Positions 9,290 to 18,200 of a stretch of 64,000 nucleotides of DNA are shown piece by piece. The notes beneath the pieces were generated by a model. That model ran no database searches. It was not told the origin of the DNA and saw only the letters and a program-made list of their open reading frames with translations. The DNA is taken from the NCBI RefSeq assembly GCF_030913655.1, contig NZ_CP133189.1, positions 2,294,001 to 2,358,000 of the forward strand. The letters run 5' to 3'. The stretch's first letter is position 1, and each line of letters starts with the position of its first letter. Origin of the DNA: Clostridium sp. MB40-C1 (lineage in GTDB: Bacteria; Bacillota; Clostridia; Clostridiales; Clostridiaceae). The position numbers and the translations under genes are program-made.

Positions 9290-9689
9290 ACACTGAACCT
9301 CGTTTCTTAATACCCTTTAATATCTCTGCTCTTTCCTCGTTTAATAAAGCATAATCTTTGAAAGCGTACATTTCAAAATACATTCTTTTATTTTCATCAT
9401 TACAATAAATAGTTTTGCCTGTGCCAACTATTTGTGCCTTAAATACTGTAGAAGATTTTTTTAAATTTACTAAATCTATTTCTCTTTTCATAATATCTGC
9501 TAATTCTTGTGCTATCATAAATATTTCATAATCACTGTATTCTTCATGAGATAAAAAAGCTATATCTATATCGCTATCTTCACGAAAATTTCCTTTAACA
9601 CTTGAGCCAAATAGATACATTAGATATGGATTTATTTTATTTATTAAAAAATCAACTATCTTTTTTATCTCAAAATCAGTTAACCCCAT
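9279..9689 (-). CDS. mntA: second MNT nucleotidyltransferase antitoxin
   Basis: 136 residues from the ATG at 9689, preferred because AGGTGG lies 7 nt upstream; an upstream start at 9722 adds an unlikely hydrophobic tail. GS-X10-DXD is intact (LFGSS...DSDIDIAFL), with the third carboxylate in MKREIDLVNL. It sits upstream of its HEPN partner. The module pairs with that at 5.5-6.3 kb, giving two unrelated HEPN/MNT modules within 4 kb. Confidence 0.87.
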   Translation of the reverse strand: MGLTDFEIKKIVDFLINKINPYLMYLFGSSVKGNFREDSDIDIAFLSHEEYSDYEIFMIAQELADIMKREIDLVNLKKSSTVFKAQIVGTGKTIYCNDENKRMYFEMYAFKDYALLNEERAEILKGIKKRGSVYGE

Positions 9690-9760
9690 AATAACACCAC
9701 CTATTGCTATTATAAATATCATTTTCCTATTTTAATTATTACATTAAATATATCTTTCGT

Positions 9761-9919
9761 CTATATCAGTTTTACACTATTACATATTCTCTATTATTTT
9801 CAAAAGCCTTTGTTTATTCATGACAATACATTACCTATTCTAAAATAAATAAAATCTTCATTTTCTCTATAAATTCCATCAGTATAATCACAAAACTCAT
9901 CAAATAATTTATTGTCATC
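9761..9919 (-). repeat. relic copy of the first mntA/hepT junction
   Basis: This 159-bp stretch aligns without gaps to 5824-5982 with 14 mismatches. That region covers the start of the first hepT and the end of its mntA. The copy keeps the hepT ATG but is cut on both sides, so it encodes nothing. It lies directly upstream of the second MNT/HEPN pair. Confidence 0.85.
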
Positions 9920-9970
9920 ATTCACTAACTTACTACTTTTAAATCATTGAAAACCTAAACTTATTACAAA

Positions 9971-10870
9971 CTATCCGATAGTTACTTTATTTTTCCCCTT
10001 CTTCTTGCTATGATACATTAATTCATCTGCACGTTTAATAAGAGTATCTATGGTATCATCTTTTTTAATCATAGTTGCTCCAATGGATATAGTTACTTTT
10101 AAATCATTATCCATTCTTATACTTGACTTTTCAGCCAACATACGAATTTTCTCTGTAATTATAGGTAACCTCTTTTCATCAATACCTACAAATATAACTA
10201 TAAATTCTTCTCCACCCCATCTGCCTACTATATCAGATTTTCTTAATGAATTAGTATACGTACATGATAACATTTTTAAAACTTTATCTCCCATATCATG
10301 CCCATATGTATCATTAACTTTTTTAAAGTTATCCACGTCTATGAACGCTATTCCAAACTCTATCCCCATATTCTTATATTCACTCAATTTAGACTCTAAA
10401 TATCTTTCTAAGTATCTTCTATTTGGTAAGTTAGTAAGATAATCTTTCATAGTTAATTTTTCTAACTCCTCTAACTCTTTAATACGTGTAAATACCTGTT
10501 TTTTTTCTGTAACATCTGTAAACATTTCTACTCCACCAACGATTTTACCCTCATCATAAACAGGACTTGTATAAATTTCCACAGGAACTCTGTGACCATT
10601 TTTATGTTGCAAATAAATTTGCATTTTTCTTCTCTGTCCATCTTCTATTGTCTTACATAGTGGACATCCAGCAAAACAAAGCTCATTTCCCTTCTCATCT
10701 ATATGTTTCAAAATATTTATATGGCAATGTTTATTTATAACTTCATCATAAGCAAATCCAGTAATTTTTTCTGCTCCCTTATTCCAAAATTTAATTATTC
10801 TTTTATTATCAATATAGTATATACCTTCACAAATACTTTCTAGTATTCTTTTGTAAAAGTGTTCATCCAT
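9971..10870 (-). CDS. PAS-GGDEF diguanylate cyclase
   Basis: 299 residues. A PAS domain (about 5-120) begins ILESICEGIYYIDN and includes a cysteine-containing FAGCPLCKT segment and a PAC-like VEMFTDVTEKK. A short coiled linker leads to a GGDEF domain starting DYLTNLPNRRYLERYL. The active-site GGEEF is at residues 219-223, with the product-inhibition I-site RKSD five residues before it. It should make c-di-GMP from two GTP in the cytoplasm in response to a signal bound by PAS. No membrane segment. It stands alone, with an AT-rich gap on its 5' side. Confidence 0.92.
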   Translation of the reverse strand: MDEHFYKRILESICEGIYYIDNKRIIKFWNKGAEKITGFAYDEVINKHCHINILKHIDEKGNELCFAGCPLCKTIEDGQRRKMQIYLQHKNGHRVPVEIYTSPVYDEGKIVGGVEMFTDVTEKKQVFTRIKELEELEKLTMKDYLTNLPNRRYLERYLESKLSEYKNMGIEFGIAFIDVDNFKKVNDTYGHDMGDKVLKMLSCTYTNSLRKSDIVGRWGGEEFIVIFVGIDEKRLPIITEKIRMLAEKSSIRMDNDLKVTISIGATMIKKDDTIDTLIKRADELMYHSKKKGKNKVTIG

Positions 10871-11052
10871 ATATGTCCTCCTAATATATTAAAATATTCA
10901 TCTATTAGATACATTTCATTTGTATCGTTGACTTATAACTAACTAATAATTAATATTATATCATAGATAGTTTAAACTATGTCTATTCATCCTTAAAACT
11001 ACAACTCTTATTTGTAAGCATATATAAAATATATCATTTAAATCAAAAATAA

Positions 11053-11076
11053 GTTGCCTTTAATTTATAAGGCAAC
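11053..11076 (-). terminator. hairpin terminator
   Basis: GTTGCCTT pairs with AAGGCAAC across an 8-nt loop and is followed on the minus strand by TTATTTTTGATTT. No annotated long gene ends here on that strand; the only candidate is the 21-codon frame at 11158-11223. Confidence 0.7.
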
Positions 11077-11157
11077 CTAAATAAATATATTATATAACAA
11101 TTTAATATATTAATAATACTATTTATATATTACTTGTACTATAACTACCTTGTTAAT

Positions 11158-11223
11158 TTACATTAATACTAAGTGTATTGTCCATCTAAGTAAGATTAAT
11201 AAACTGATGAACTTTCTTTCCAT
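11158..11223 (-). CDS. possible 21-residue hydrophobic peptide
   Basis: An ATG at 11223 is preceded at 8-nt spacing by AGGAAG and opens the frame MERKFISLLILLRWTIHLVLM, which stops at 11158. The peptide is basic at the start and then almost wholly hydrophobic, the size and shape of small membrane peptides such as type I toxins. A good minus-strand terminator follows 80 bp later. No homologue is recognised and such short frames arise by chance, so this is tentative. Confidence 0.3.
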   Translation of the reverse strand: MERKFISLLILLRWTIHLVLM

Positions 11224-11327
11224 ATATTCACTTCCTATCATATATTTTTAACACTTATGCAGTATATATTCTTTTTAATACTCTCATCTTGTTTAAAGTG
11301 GTTGTAATATATGATTTACTCTTAAAT

Positions 11328-11508
11328 GAGCAAATTGCATAATTACAAATTCAAAATATGGAATGCAAGTTTTGTTGTGAGCAGCGCCTTGAGATTTCTC
11401 TTTTACTACATTTTAAGCTTATTCTGAACCTTAATAAGAGAAATTTTCGAAGCAGTGAACAATAAAACTTGCATGGAGTTATATATTTTTCAATTATGCA
11501 ATTTTCTC
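11328..11508 (+). repeat. palindromic MITE-like repeat, copy A
   Basis: A 181-bp element that starts GAGCAAATTGCATAATT and ends with the near complement AATTATGCAATTTTCTC. The two halves are imperfect complements over about 75 nt each, so the whole can fold into one long hairpin. The second full copy (31776-31953) lies in inverse orientation and differs at only about eight positions. There is no open frame of note. It is one of a dispersed family with half or short copies near 11522, 40731, 42735, 44471 and 45127. Confidence 0.85.
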
Positions 11509-11521
11509 AAATAAATATTTT

Positions 11522-11595
11522 ATATAATTTCATAAATAAAAATTTTAAATACGTAATGCAAGCTATGCACTCATTAAATTACGCAATTTACTCAT
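11522..11595. repeat. short diverged copy of the same repeat
   Basis: Contains ATACGTAATGCAAG and ends in AATTACGCAATTTACTCAT, as in the short copy at 42735-42807. It lies in tandem with copy A and just before the ABC permease stop at 11616. Confidence 0.5.
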
Positions 11596-11615
11596 TTAAT
11601 AGAAATACATAAAAA

Positions 11616-12305
11616 TCAGCTTTTTCTCTTAATAATAATCAAATTAAATATAATCATTATAAATAATATAAATAATAATATATACTTTCCTTTACTAAAA
11701 CTCCCCTTAGTTAAACTGAAAAGATATAAGTCTTTAGTATATTTTCCTTTGCTCATATACTCCACAATATAATAACCAAAAGAAATTAAATACGCTGCGG
11801 AAATATTATCAATTAAATTTGCTACCGTAAATCCAATCATCCCTAAAAAAGCAGCTGATATCCATGTTCCACAGGTAATTTCCCAAAACTTAAAAACACT
11901 TCCTTCAGCTCTAGCTAGCATCATTACACTCATTATAATTAAAAGCATAAAAATCATTATAATAACAATACGACTTAATACTGTCTTCATATAAGATGTT
12001 TTTTTAATATATATTACTTCTTTAATATTATTCTTGTTTTCTATATTAGCCAAAAATGGAACTAATATTATTCCTATTATTGAAAGATAACCTTCCCCTA
12101 TTGAAGCTATAGCTTTATAATCTAATAATTTAAGACTCGTTATCACCGGAATTAACATAGCAAAGACTAAAGCTGATATAAAATTTAAATTGAACATTAT
12201 TTTCAAATTATATTTCAAAACATTTTTAAATGCCCCTATGCTATCTTTTTTACTAAATGCATTATAGTCTATTTTATATTTCATTAAATTACTTGATTCT
12301 TTCAC
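11616..12305 (-). CDS. ABC-2-type permease-like membrane protein
   Basis: 229 residues with about six hydrophobic segments (near 40-60, 67-83, 108-127, 135-158, 165-180 and 204-223). It begins with a GTG 6 nt after AGAGGTG. It overlaps the larger permease gene by 17 bases, so it is the last gene of the sigma/anti-sigma/ABC operon and probably the second membrane subunit of the exporter. No soluble domain or enzymatic motif. The substrate is unknown. Confidence 0.75.
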   Translation of the reverse strand: MKESSNLMKYKIDYNAFSKKDSIGAFKNVLKYNLKIMFNLNFISALVFAMLIPVITSLKLLDYKAIASIGEGYLSIIGIILVPFLANIENKNNIKEVIYIKKTSYMKTVLSRIVIIMIFMLLIIMSVMMLARAEGSVFKFWEITCGTWISAAFLGMIGFTVANLIDNISAAYLISFGYYIVEYMSKGKYTKDLYLFSLTKGSFSKGKYILLFILFIMIIFNLIIIKRKS

Positions 12306-13452
12306 CTACTACACCTCTTTTTTTCGACCATATATATGCTGTAATTAAAGCTAATATAATAGAAACTGTAACATAAAATATTCTATTTAAAGCTATACTA
12401 CTGCCCCATTTAATATAATTTGAATACCCGCCTAAACAATTGAATCTAATAACAAATTTACTTAAAGAATAATCCCCACTTAATGGCAATAAAGAACTGT
12501 GCCATAAGATAAATTGTATTGGTATAGCTATTATTCCGTTATTAAAAACAACTGAAATAAGCATGCCTAAAGCCGTAGTAAAAAGTATGGTTGGTCCTAT
12601 CCAATAAAATGTATATTTAAAAAATGCTAACATATCAATATTATAATTATTAAATTTGGCTATCCTATAAAAGGTAAAAGTGGCATGGGATGCAAATATT
12701 AAAAATGGTATTAATAAAGCTGTACATAGAGCAGCATACTTTGATAATACATAAGTATATGAGGAAATGCTCCTACTGCAAATCAATTCTTGCATTTTAC
12801 TTCTTTTATCCTTCATAAGTATAAATGCTGATAAAAATACAGGAAAAATCCCAGCTGAAATACCAAGATAATCAGCAAATAGTCTTCCTTCAGCATTTGT
12901 TATTTTATGCTTTAAAAGTTCTTTATAAGACTTTAGCGCATCTTCATAAGTTTGAGGTTCACCGCCCATATCTTTTCTATTTTTATCTGAATAGAAAGTG
13001 GATCCCCCTAACTTTTCATCTAAATCTCTTACAATATTTAAGTATTCCTCATAAGATACCTTTATTAATTTTTCATCATTCTTCTCTAAATATTCCTCTG
13101 GGGCTATTTTATCCATAGCCTCCTTAATATATTGTTTTTCTTCTTCACTTAAATTTACATTTAGATTCAAAATAAGTCTATTTTTCAACGTGTGTCCTGA
13201 TTGATAATCTCTATATAAATTCATATATATTTCTCTAATTTCCTTTTTAGGGTCTACTACCTGCTTAGCGCCATACCATACACGTTTATTTTGAGCTTTA
13301 AGCTCTTGAGGCGTGGAAGGTTTTAAGCTTTCATTTGTAGTTGGTGGCGAAAACTGGCTAAAGTAAAAAAATCCAACAACTACTATAAATATATAAAAAG
13401 TAATATTTTTAAATATATATTTAAATTCTTTTTTAAATAAATTCCAAAACAT
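12289..13452 (-). CDS. ABC-2-type permease
   Basis: 387 residues. One N-terminal membrane segment (13-30) is followed by a large extracytoplasmic region (about 31-190) with charged repeats, then five membrane segments between 190 and 380. This layout is typical of ABC-2 exporters of lantibiotic-immunity or SigY type. It begins 4 nt after the ATPase stop and overlaps the last permease. With the ATPase it should form an ATP-driven exporter at the cell membrane. Confidence 0.82.
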   Translation of the reverse strand: MFWNLFKKEFKYIFKNITFYIFIVVVGFFYFSQFSPPTTNESLKPSTPQELKAQNKRVWYGAKQVVDPKKEIREIYMNLYRDYQSGHTLKNRLILNLNVNLSEEEKQYIKEAMDKIAPEEYLEKNDEKLIKVSYEEYLNIVRDLDEKLGGSTFYSDKNRKDMGGEPQTYEDALKSYKELLKHKITNAEGRLFADYLGISAGIFPVFLSAFILMKDKRSKMQELICSRSISSYTYVLSKYAALCTALLIPFLIFASHATFTFYRIAKFNNYNIDMLAFFKYTFYWIGPTILFTTALGMLISVVFNNGIIAIPIQFILWHSSLLPLSGDYSLSKFVIRFNCLGGYSNYIKWGSSIALNRIFYVTVSIILALITAYIWSKKRGVVGERIK

Positions 13453-13455
13453 AAG

Positions 13456-14319
13456 CTACACCTCCTTCATAAGCTTCATATATGCATCTTCAATAGAAGG
13501 TTTAACACTGTTTGCATTTTCAAAAGGTTTATCTTTTGATATAAGTCTTAATTTTATTAAGTCTCCTTCTGAAACTGTTGATATTATTTGATATTCATTT
13601 CTTACACTATCAAGCTCTTCTCTATTAATATTAACTGTCCAAACATATCCTTCTGCATCTTGTAAAAGTTCCTTAACTTTACCTGTATATAATAATCCCC
13701 CATTGTTTAAGATAGCTAAATTCTCACAAGTAAACTCTACATCTTCTACTATATGAGTAGATAAAATAACAATTCTACCTTCTGAAAAATCCCTTAAAAG
13801 ATTACGAAACCTTATTCTTTCCTCTGGATCTAATCCTGCCGTTGGCTCATCTACAATTATAATTTTAGGATGGTGAAGTATAGCTTGTGCAATGCCCAAC
13901 CTTCTTTTCATACCACCTGATAAAGCCCTTACTTTAGTATTTTTGTGATTTTCAAGATTTACTTTTTGTAATAAATACTCTATTCTCTCTTTCCTTACAA
14001 TTTTATTTTTAATACCTGACAAAAGTGCTAAATAATCTAATGCTTCATATACGGACATAGTAGGATAGATAGAAAAATCCTGTGGAAGATACCCTATTGT
14101 TTTTCTAATCTCTTTTTTATTGCTTATATCTATATTGTTTATTTTTATATTCCCTTGATTTTTTGGTATTAAAGTTGTAAGTATTCTCATTAAAGTAGTT
14201 TTACCTGCTCCATTTGGTCCTAAAAGTCCAAACATTCCTTCCTCAATCTCTAAATTAATGTCTTTTAGCACTTCCTTTTTACCATAAGATTTTCCTAGAT
14301 TATTTATTGTAATATTCAT
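13456..14319 (-). CDS. ABC transporter ATP-binding protein
   Basis: 287 residues. Walker A GPNGAGKTT lies at about 34-42, Q-loop GYLPQDFS at about 92, signature ALSGGMKRR at about 134, Walker B IIIVDEPTAGLDPEE at about 153 and the switch histidine in STHIVEDVE. It overlaps the upstream small membrane gene by 4 bases. Gene order (sigma factor, small membrane protein, ATPase, permeases) resembles the B. subtilis sigY-yxlCDEFG operon, in which YxlF and YxlG form the exporter. Confidence 0.93.
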   Translation of the reverse strand: MNITINNLGKSYGKKEVLKDINLEIEEGMFGLLGPNGAGKTTLMRILTTLIPKNQGNIKINNIDISNKKEIRKTIGYLPQDFSIYPTMSVYEALDYLALLSGIKNKIVRKERIEYLLQKVNLENHKNTKVRALSGGMKRRLGIAQAILHHPKIIIVDEPTAGLDPEERIRFRNLLRDFSEGRIVILSTHIVEDVEFTCENLAILNNGGLLYTGKVKELLQDAEGYVWTVNINREELDSVRNEYQIISTVSEGDLIKLRLISKDKPFENANSVKPSIEDAYMKLMKEV

Positions 14320-14603
14320 AGTGCCACTTTCTCCTCCCTATATTCATAAAGACATGCTAATGTAAGCATTATTACAGATAAAAAGCATACAATTCCAAAA
14401 TTAAATTTTGTAAATTTCATCATAATCGTAACTAAGACAGCAATTAGTATTGAAGCTATAAAAACTATCATTCTTTTTTTTCTTATTTTTCTGCAATTCT
14501 CTCTTACAATCTCATCTTCATGTTTCAAATATTCTAAATATGTTGTCTTTGCCAAAACTCTCTGCAAAAATTCTCTATCTTCTTTTGATATCTGCTTCAA
14601 CAC
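14316..14603 (-). CDS. small two-TM protein, likely partner of the ECF sigma factor
   Basis: 95 residues with a charged cytoplasmic N-terminus and two membrane segments (about 47-63 and 68-86). It begins directly after the sigma-factor stop and overlaps the ATPase gene by 4 bases. Position and shape suggest an anti-sigma or accessory membrane protein like the YxlC/D/E group of SigY operons. There is no zinc-binding HxxxCxxC motif, so the anti-sigma role is inferred from context only. Confidence 0.65.
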   Translation of the reverse strand: MLKQISKEDREFLQRVLAKTTYLEYLKHEDEIVRENCRKIRKKRMIVFIASILIAVLVTIMMKFTKFNFGIVCFLSVIMLTLACLYEYREEKVAL

Positions 14604-15131
14604 TTACCCCTCCTCTTTAATCAATAATTTTAATTTTTGTCTTGCTCTATATATTAAAACTTTTATCTGAATTAAGTTTTTTCCCATAATTTTAGCTGCA
14701 TCTTTATAGCTAAAATCCTGAAAATCTATTAAATAAATAACTGTCCTATAATCATCATTTAATTTATTAATTTTTTCCTTAATTAAATTTCTTTCTTCCT
14801 TCTGTAACACAACCTTTTCAGTTTCATATGGGGAAATATTATCGGGGATTTTCTCCAAAGGTATACTCCTGTTTTTTCTTATATAATCAATACTTTTATT
14901 TCTTAAGATTGTAAATAAATACGTCTTAAATGCATACTTTTCATTGTACCTTTCTTTATAAACATAAATATAAGCAAAACCTTCTTGTGCAATATCTTCT
15001 GCTATATGGTAGTCATGTATAAAACTTTCACAAAAACATATAGCATTCTTTCTATACTTAACAACAAGTTTTTCAAAGCTTTCTTCATCCCCATTTTTAA
15101 ATCGTCGCATTAACTTTAAGTCTTCCTCCAT
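14604..15131 (-). CDS. ECF-type RNA polymerase sigma factor
   Basis: 175 residues. Region 2 (about 10-85) includes IAEDIAQEGFAYIYVYKERYN and YLFTILRNKSIDYIRKN; region 4 (about 115-170) includes LNDDYRTVIYLIDFQDFSYKDAAKIMGKNLIQIKVLIYRARQKL in separate motifs. It heads an operon with a small membrane protein and an ABC exporter, and such operons commonly self-activate under cell-envelope stress. Confidence 0.92.
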   Translation of the reverse strand: MEEDLKLMRRFKNGDEESFEKLVVKYRKNAICFCESFIHDYHIAEDIAQEGFAYIYVYKERYNEKYAFKTYLFTILRNKSIDYIRKNRSIPLEKIPDNISPYETEKVVLQKEERNLIKEKINKLNDDYRTVIYLIDFQDFSYKDAAKIMGKNLIQIKVLIYRARQKLKLLIKEEG

Positions 15132-15330
15132 TTTCTCCCCCCTCGCATTACAAAATTTGAAGATATATCTTAGGTATATTTTAAATTATTTAATTCATTA
15201 TAATAAACAAAATTCTAATTTCATCTGAAGTTTTTACTCTATCTTAGAAATTTTTAAAACATAGCTAATTTAATTTAGTTACACTACTTATTCGAATATC
15301 TTAAAGAAAAGTTACACCTAAATAAAAAAA

Positions 15331-15370
15331 TCCTATGGAATAAATTTTTACAATCATCTACTCCATAGGA
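15331..15370 (-). terminator. terminator of the S-component gene
   Basis: TCCTATGGA pairs exactly with TCCATAGGA, followed on the minus strand by a seven-T tract. It lies 31 bp after the stop of the gene at 15401. Confidence 0.85.
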
Positions 15371-15400
15371 TATATTTTAATTTTTGAGGATTTTTTAATA

Positions 15401-15985
15401 TTATTTTCTTATTTTCTTAACTGCCATTATTATTGGCATAGATACTACAACAGCAAACGATCCTGATACAAAACCATTTAAAATATAAAATAATATAGTT
15501 TTAACTGCTAAGCTGTGAGAAATGTGAAGTGCATTAGCATACTGATCTATATATAAAAGGTATATTAATCCCATTACTCCAATAGTATTAGTAAAAGATC
15601 CAATCAACACAGAAAGTCCCAAATTCACTTTTTTCCATTTTGTCTTTATTAACTTATAAGCATAATATGGTGTTACTCCTATAAGTATTCTTGGAATTAC
15701 TGCTACTATAGGGTTTAAAAATATAAAAGAAACTGGTGTTGGAGTGTTGATGGCTTGAATCATACTGAAAATACCAAATAACAATCCAGTTAAAGCACCA
15801 ACTATAGGTCCTTCAAGTATTGAAGCTATAATTACTGGTATATGCATTATAGTCAATTTTAACGGTGGAATAGGAATAAATCCCCACCCAGTAGCTCCAA
15901 GTACAATAGTTACTGCAAAGAGCATACCTATTGTTGTGATTTGTTTTGTTGAGATTTTTGATTTTGATAAAACTTTTTCTGACAT
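15401..15985 (-). CDS. ECF transporter S component
   Basis: 194 residues with six hydrophobic segments. It shows the ECF S-component features (PF12822): a TTIGMLFAVTIVLG first helix with small residues that docks on the transporter core, LKLTIMHIPVIIASILEGPIVG, and GLLFGIFSMIQA. These resemble folate/pantothenate-type S subunits. It should capture a vitamin or related small molecule and use a shared EcfAAT module encoded elsewhere. It has its own terminator and no neighbouring Ecf genes. I looked for a riboswitch in the 5' region (15986-16180) and recognised none. The ligand is undetermined. Confidence 0.82.
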   Translation of the reverse strand: MSEKVLSKSKISTKQITTIGMLFAVTIVLGATGWGFIPIPPLKLTIMHIPVIIASILEGPIVGALTGLLFGIFSMIQAINTPTPVSFIFLNPIVAVIPRILIGVTPYYAYKLIKTKWKKVNLGLSVLIGSFTNTIGVMGLIYLLYIDQYANALHISHSLAVKTILFYILNGFVSGSFAVVVSMPIIMAVKKIRK

Positions 15986-16180
15986 GATACTACCTCCGTT
16001 CTTACTCCAATTAATGGATGTAAGTCTTTTAATTTAAATTTTTTAATACAAGTTCAGTTTCTTAAAGAATACTGACTACTGAAATTTTATCATGTTTTTT
16101 GGTAAAAATAAATATATTATCCAAGAATTTATTTTATTAATTATATCTTAACTACTTTGTTTAATTTATATTAAGTTACT

Positions 16181-16272
16181 CCATAATTTATAAGTAAAAT
16201 AAAGGCGCCTTTGAAACCTCAATTTTAAATGGAAGTGATTACTTTATATTTATTTTGCTTATGAATTATATA
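16181..16272. repeat. palindromic repeat, family 2
   Basis: CATAATTTATAAGTAAAATAAA is matched in inverse by TTTATTTTGCTTATGAATTAT at the other end, with an unrelated centre. Similar ends occur at 19389-19433, 36253-36325, 46902-47048 and near 49110. Confidence 0.6.
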
Positions 16273-16290
16273 ATTTTTTCATGTATATAA

Positions 16291-16336
16291 AAAACCTAGC
16301 TAAGAATTTTCATTTCTAAATTCTTAGCTAGGTTTT
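16291..16336 (-). terminator. terminator of the permease/ATPase fusion gene
   Basis: AAAACCTAGCTAAGAA pairs exactly with TTCTTAGCTAGGTTTT, 20 bp after the stop at 16356 and followed by T-rich sequence on the minus strand. Confidence 0.85.
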
Positions 16337-16355
16337 GACTTTTAAAAGCTACATA

Positions 16356-18200
16356 TTATTCTCTTATAGTATCCTTTTCATAAATTAGATGAGCTTTACC
16401 TTTGCTTATATTAAGCATTACTGAGCCATCTAATATTTCCCTCCCTGAATCAAAACTATCAACAATCCATTCCTTATCAAATTTATCTAATACAATATAT
16501 CTAACTTTTTCTCCAAGAAACATTGAGTGTTTTATGTTTCCTTCAATAGAAAAATCATATCCGTCCTCTTCTTTATTGCTTAAATTAATAGATTCCGGTC
16601 TTATGCTTATTGCAATATTATCCCCTATCTCTACTTCTTCCTCACTTATTACATAAATTTCTTTATCATTATACTGAACTACTATTTCACTTCCATCTAT
16701 TTTTTTTACTTTTCCTTCAATGAAATTTGTTGTTCCTATAAAATCTGCCACAAATTTTGTCTTAGGTCTAAAATATATTTCTCTTGCTGTTCCATATTGA
16801 TGAATTACACCTTTATTTATAACAACAATTTTATCTGACATAGAAAGAGCTTCTTGTTGATCATGCGTTACATAAATTGTAGTAAGTCCAAGCTTCTTAA
16901 GAACGATTTTTTTAAAGGTAACTACACTATTAGCTCCTAAATTTGTGGACGCTTCTTCTATAGATTTATCTATTTGCTTAAATCCTGCTATAGCATTTCT
17001 ATACCCTACAGGGAGTTGTCTCATACACATACCTATTATTATAATAGTGGCAGTTCCTGTAATGGCTATAGGTCCATCATTGAAAGCTAATATTAATGCT
17101 AATCCTATAAAAGTCCCTGGAAGTGATACTGGAAGCAATGCCACAAAGTCAAGTACACCTCTTCCTGGAAATTTTTTTCTTGATACTAAAAAAGCAACTA
17201 CAAGTCCTAATAATGTTGTTATAAAAGCAGTAGCTACAGATATAAACCAACTATTTTTTATAGCATTAGATTTTACAACACCCTCGGTAAAGTTATTTAA
17301 AGTTAATGTGTTATTTACACCGAAAACCTGAGTAAATGCAAAACATATAATTGATGCAAATATCATTAATATTATAAATGCTACTATACAGCACAACCCA
17401 AAAAGTATCCATTTTGCTGTTTTAGATACTGTATTTCTTTTAAGACCAGATACAGGTTTCCCTGTAACTGTAACATAGGATTTTCCATCCAAATAATATT
17501 TTTGAATTAAGAAAACCACTAATGTAGGAACTACAAGTATTATACTTAAAACAGCTGCCATTTCCATATTCCAAGCACCAGTAACTTGAGCATAAGCTTC
17601 TGTTGCAAGGACTCTATAATTCCCTCCCACTAGCATCGGATTACCAAAATCCGCAAAAGAATTTATAGCCACTAATAAAAACGCACTCAATATCCCAGGC
17701 ATAGCAAGTTTTAATGTAACAGTTCTAAATAAAGTAAATCCTCTGGCACCTAAATTCTGTGCTGCTAGCTCTAAGTTTGGACTAATTGACTTTAATACTC
17801 CTGACATAGTCATGTATGCTAAAGGGAAAAAGGCAATGGTTTGTACAATCCATAATCCTACCCAGCCATACAAATCTGACTTTAAATGTAGGATACTATA
17901 AGTTATAACTCCTCTTCTTCCAAATAACATTATAAAAGCAAGACCAGATATTACTGAAGGTGCCATCATAGGTAATAACGCTACAGTTCTAAAAAATTTT
18001 TTCCCTGGTATATCTGTATAATTCATAGTATAGGCATAGATAAATCCAATTACTATAGCTGAAGCTGTTGAAAGTAAGGATGAAAATATAGTATGTTTAA
18101 AAGAATCTATAAATCTAGTATCTATAAAAAATTGTTTCCAATGTTGACTCTTTGGTATCATTACTACCTTTATAAATGGATAAATTATAAATTTTATCAT
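16356..18200 (-). pseudogene. ABC permease fused in frame to the C-terminal part of an ABC ATPase
   Basis: 614 residues. Residues up to about 433 are a double permease of the ferric-iron/2-aminoethylphosphonate (ThiP/FbpB) type, with two EAA loops (LELAAQNLGARGFTLF and IEEASTNLGANSV) but no normal N-terminal helix and a truncated second half. After KKIVL the frame becomes the end of an importer ATPase: the switch-histidine motif TIYVTHDQQEALSMSD, then FVADFIGTTNF and a TOBE domain with ISIRPESI. Walker A, signature and Walker B are all absent. The best reading is a deletion that joined two adjacent genes, so the product should be inactive. It is nevertheless open throughout and keeps a terminator. 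Confidence 0.82.

Noticed and set aside
5462-9722. CRISPR or phage remnant in the toxin patch
   Set aside because: Repeats here are single copies of coding pieces; there is no regular repeat-spacer pattern and no phage structural gene.
15986-16180. Possible riboswitch before the ECF S-component gene
   Set aside because: I compared it by eye with preQ1, folate, TPP, FMN and cobalamin motifs and saw no conserved core.
16945-17331. 128-codon plus-strand frame inside the permease fusion
   Set aside because: Antisense shadow of membrane-segment codons; no start site and no family resemblance.
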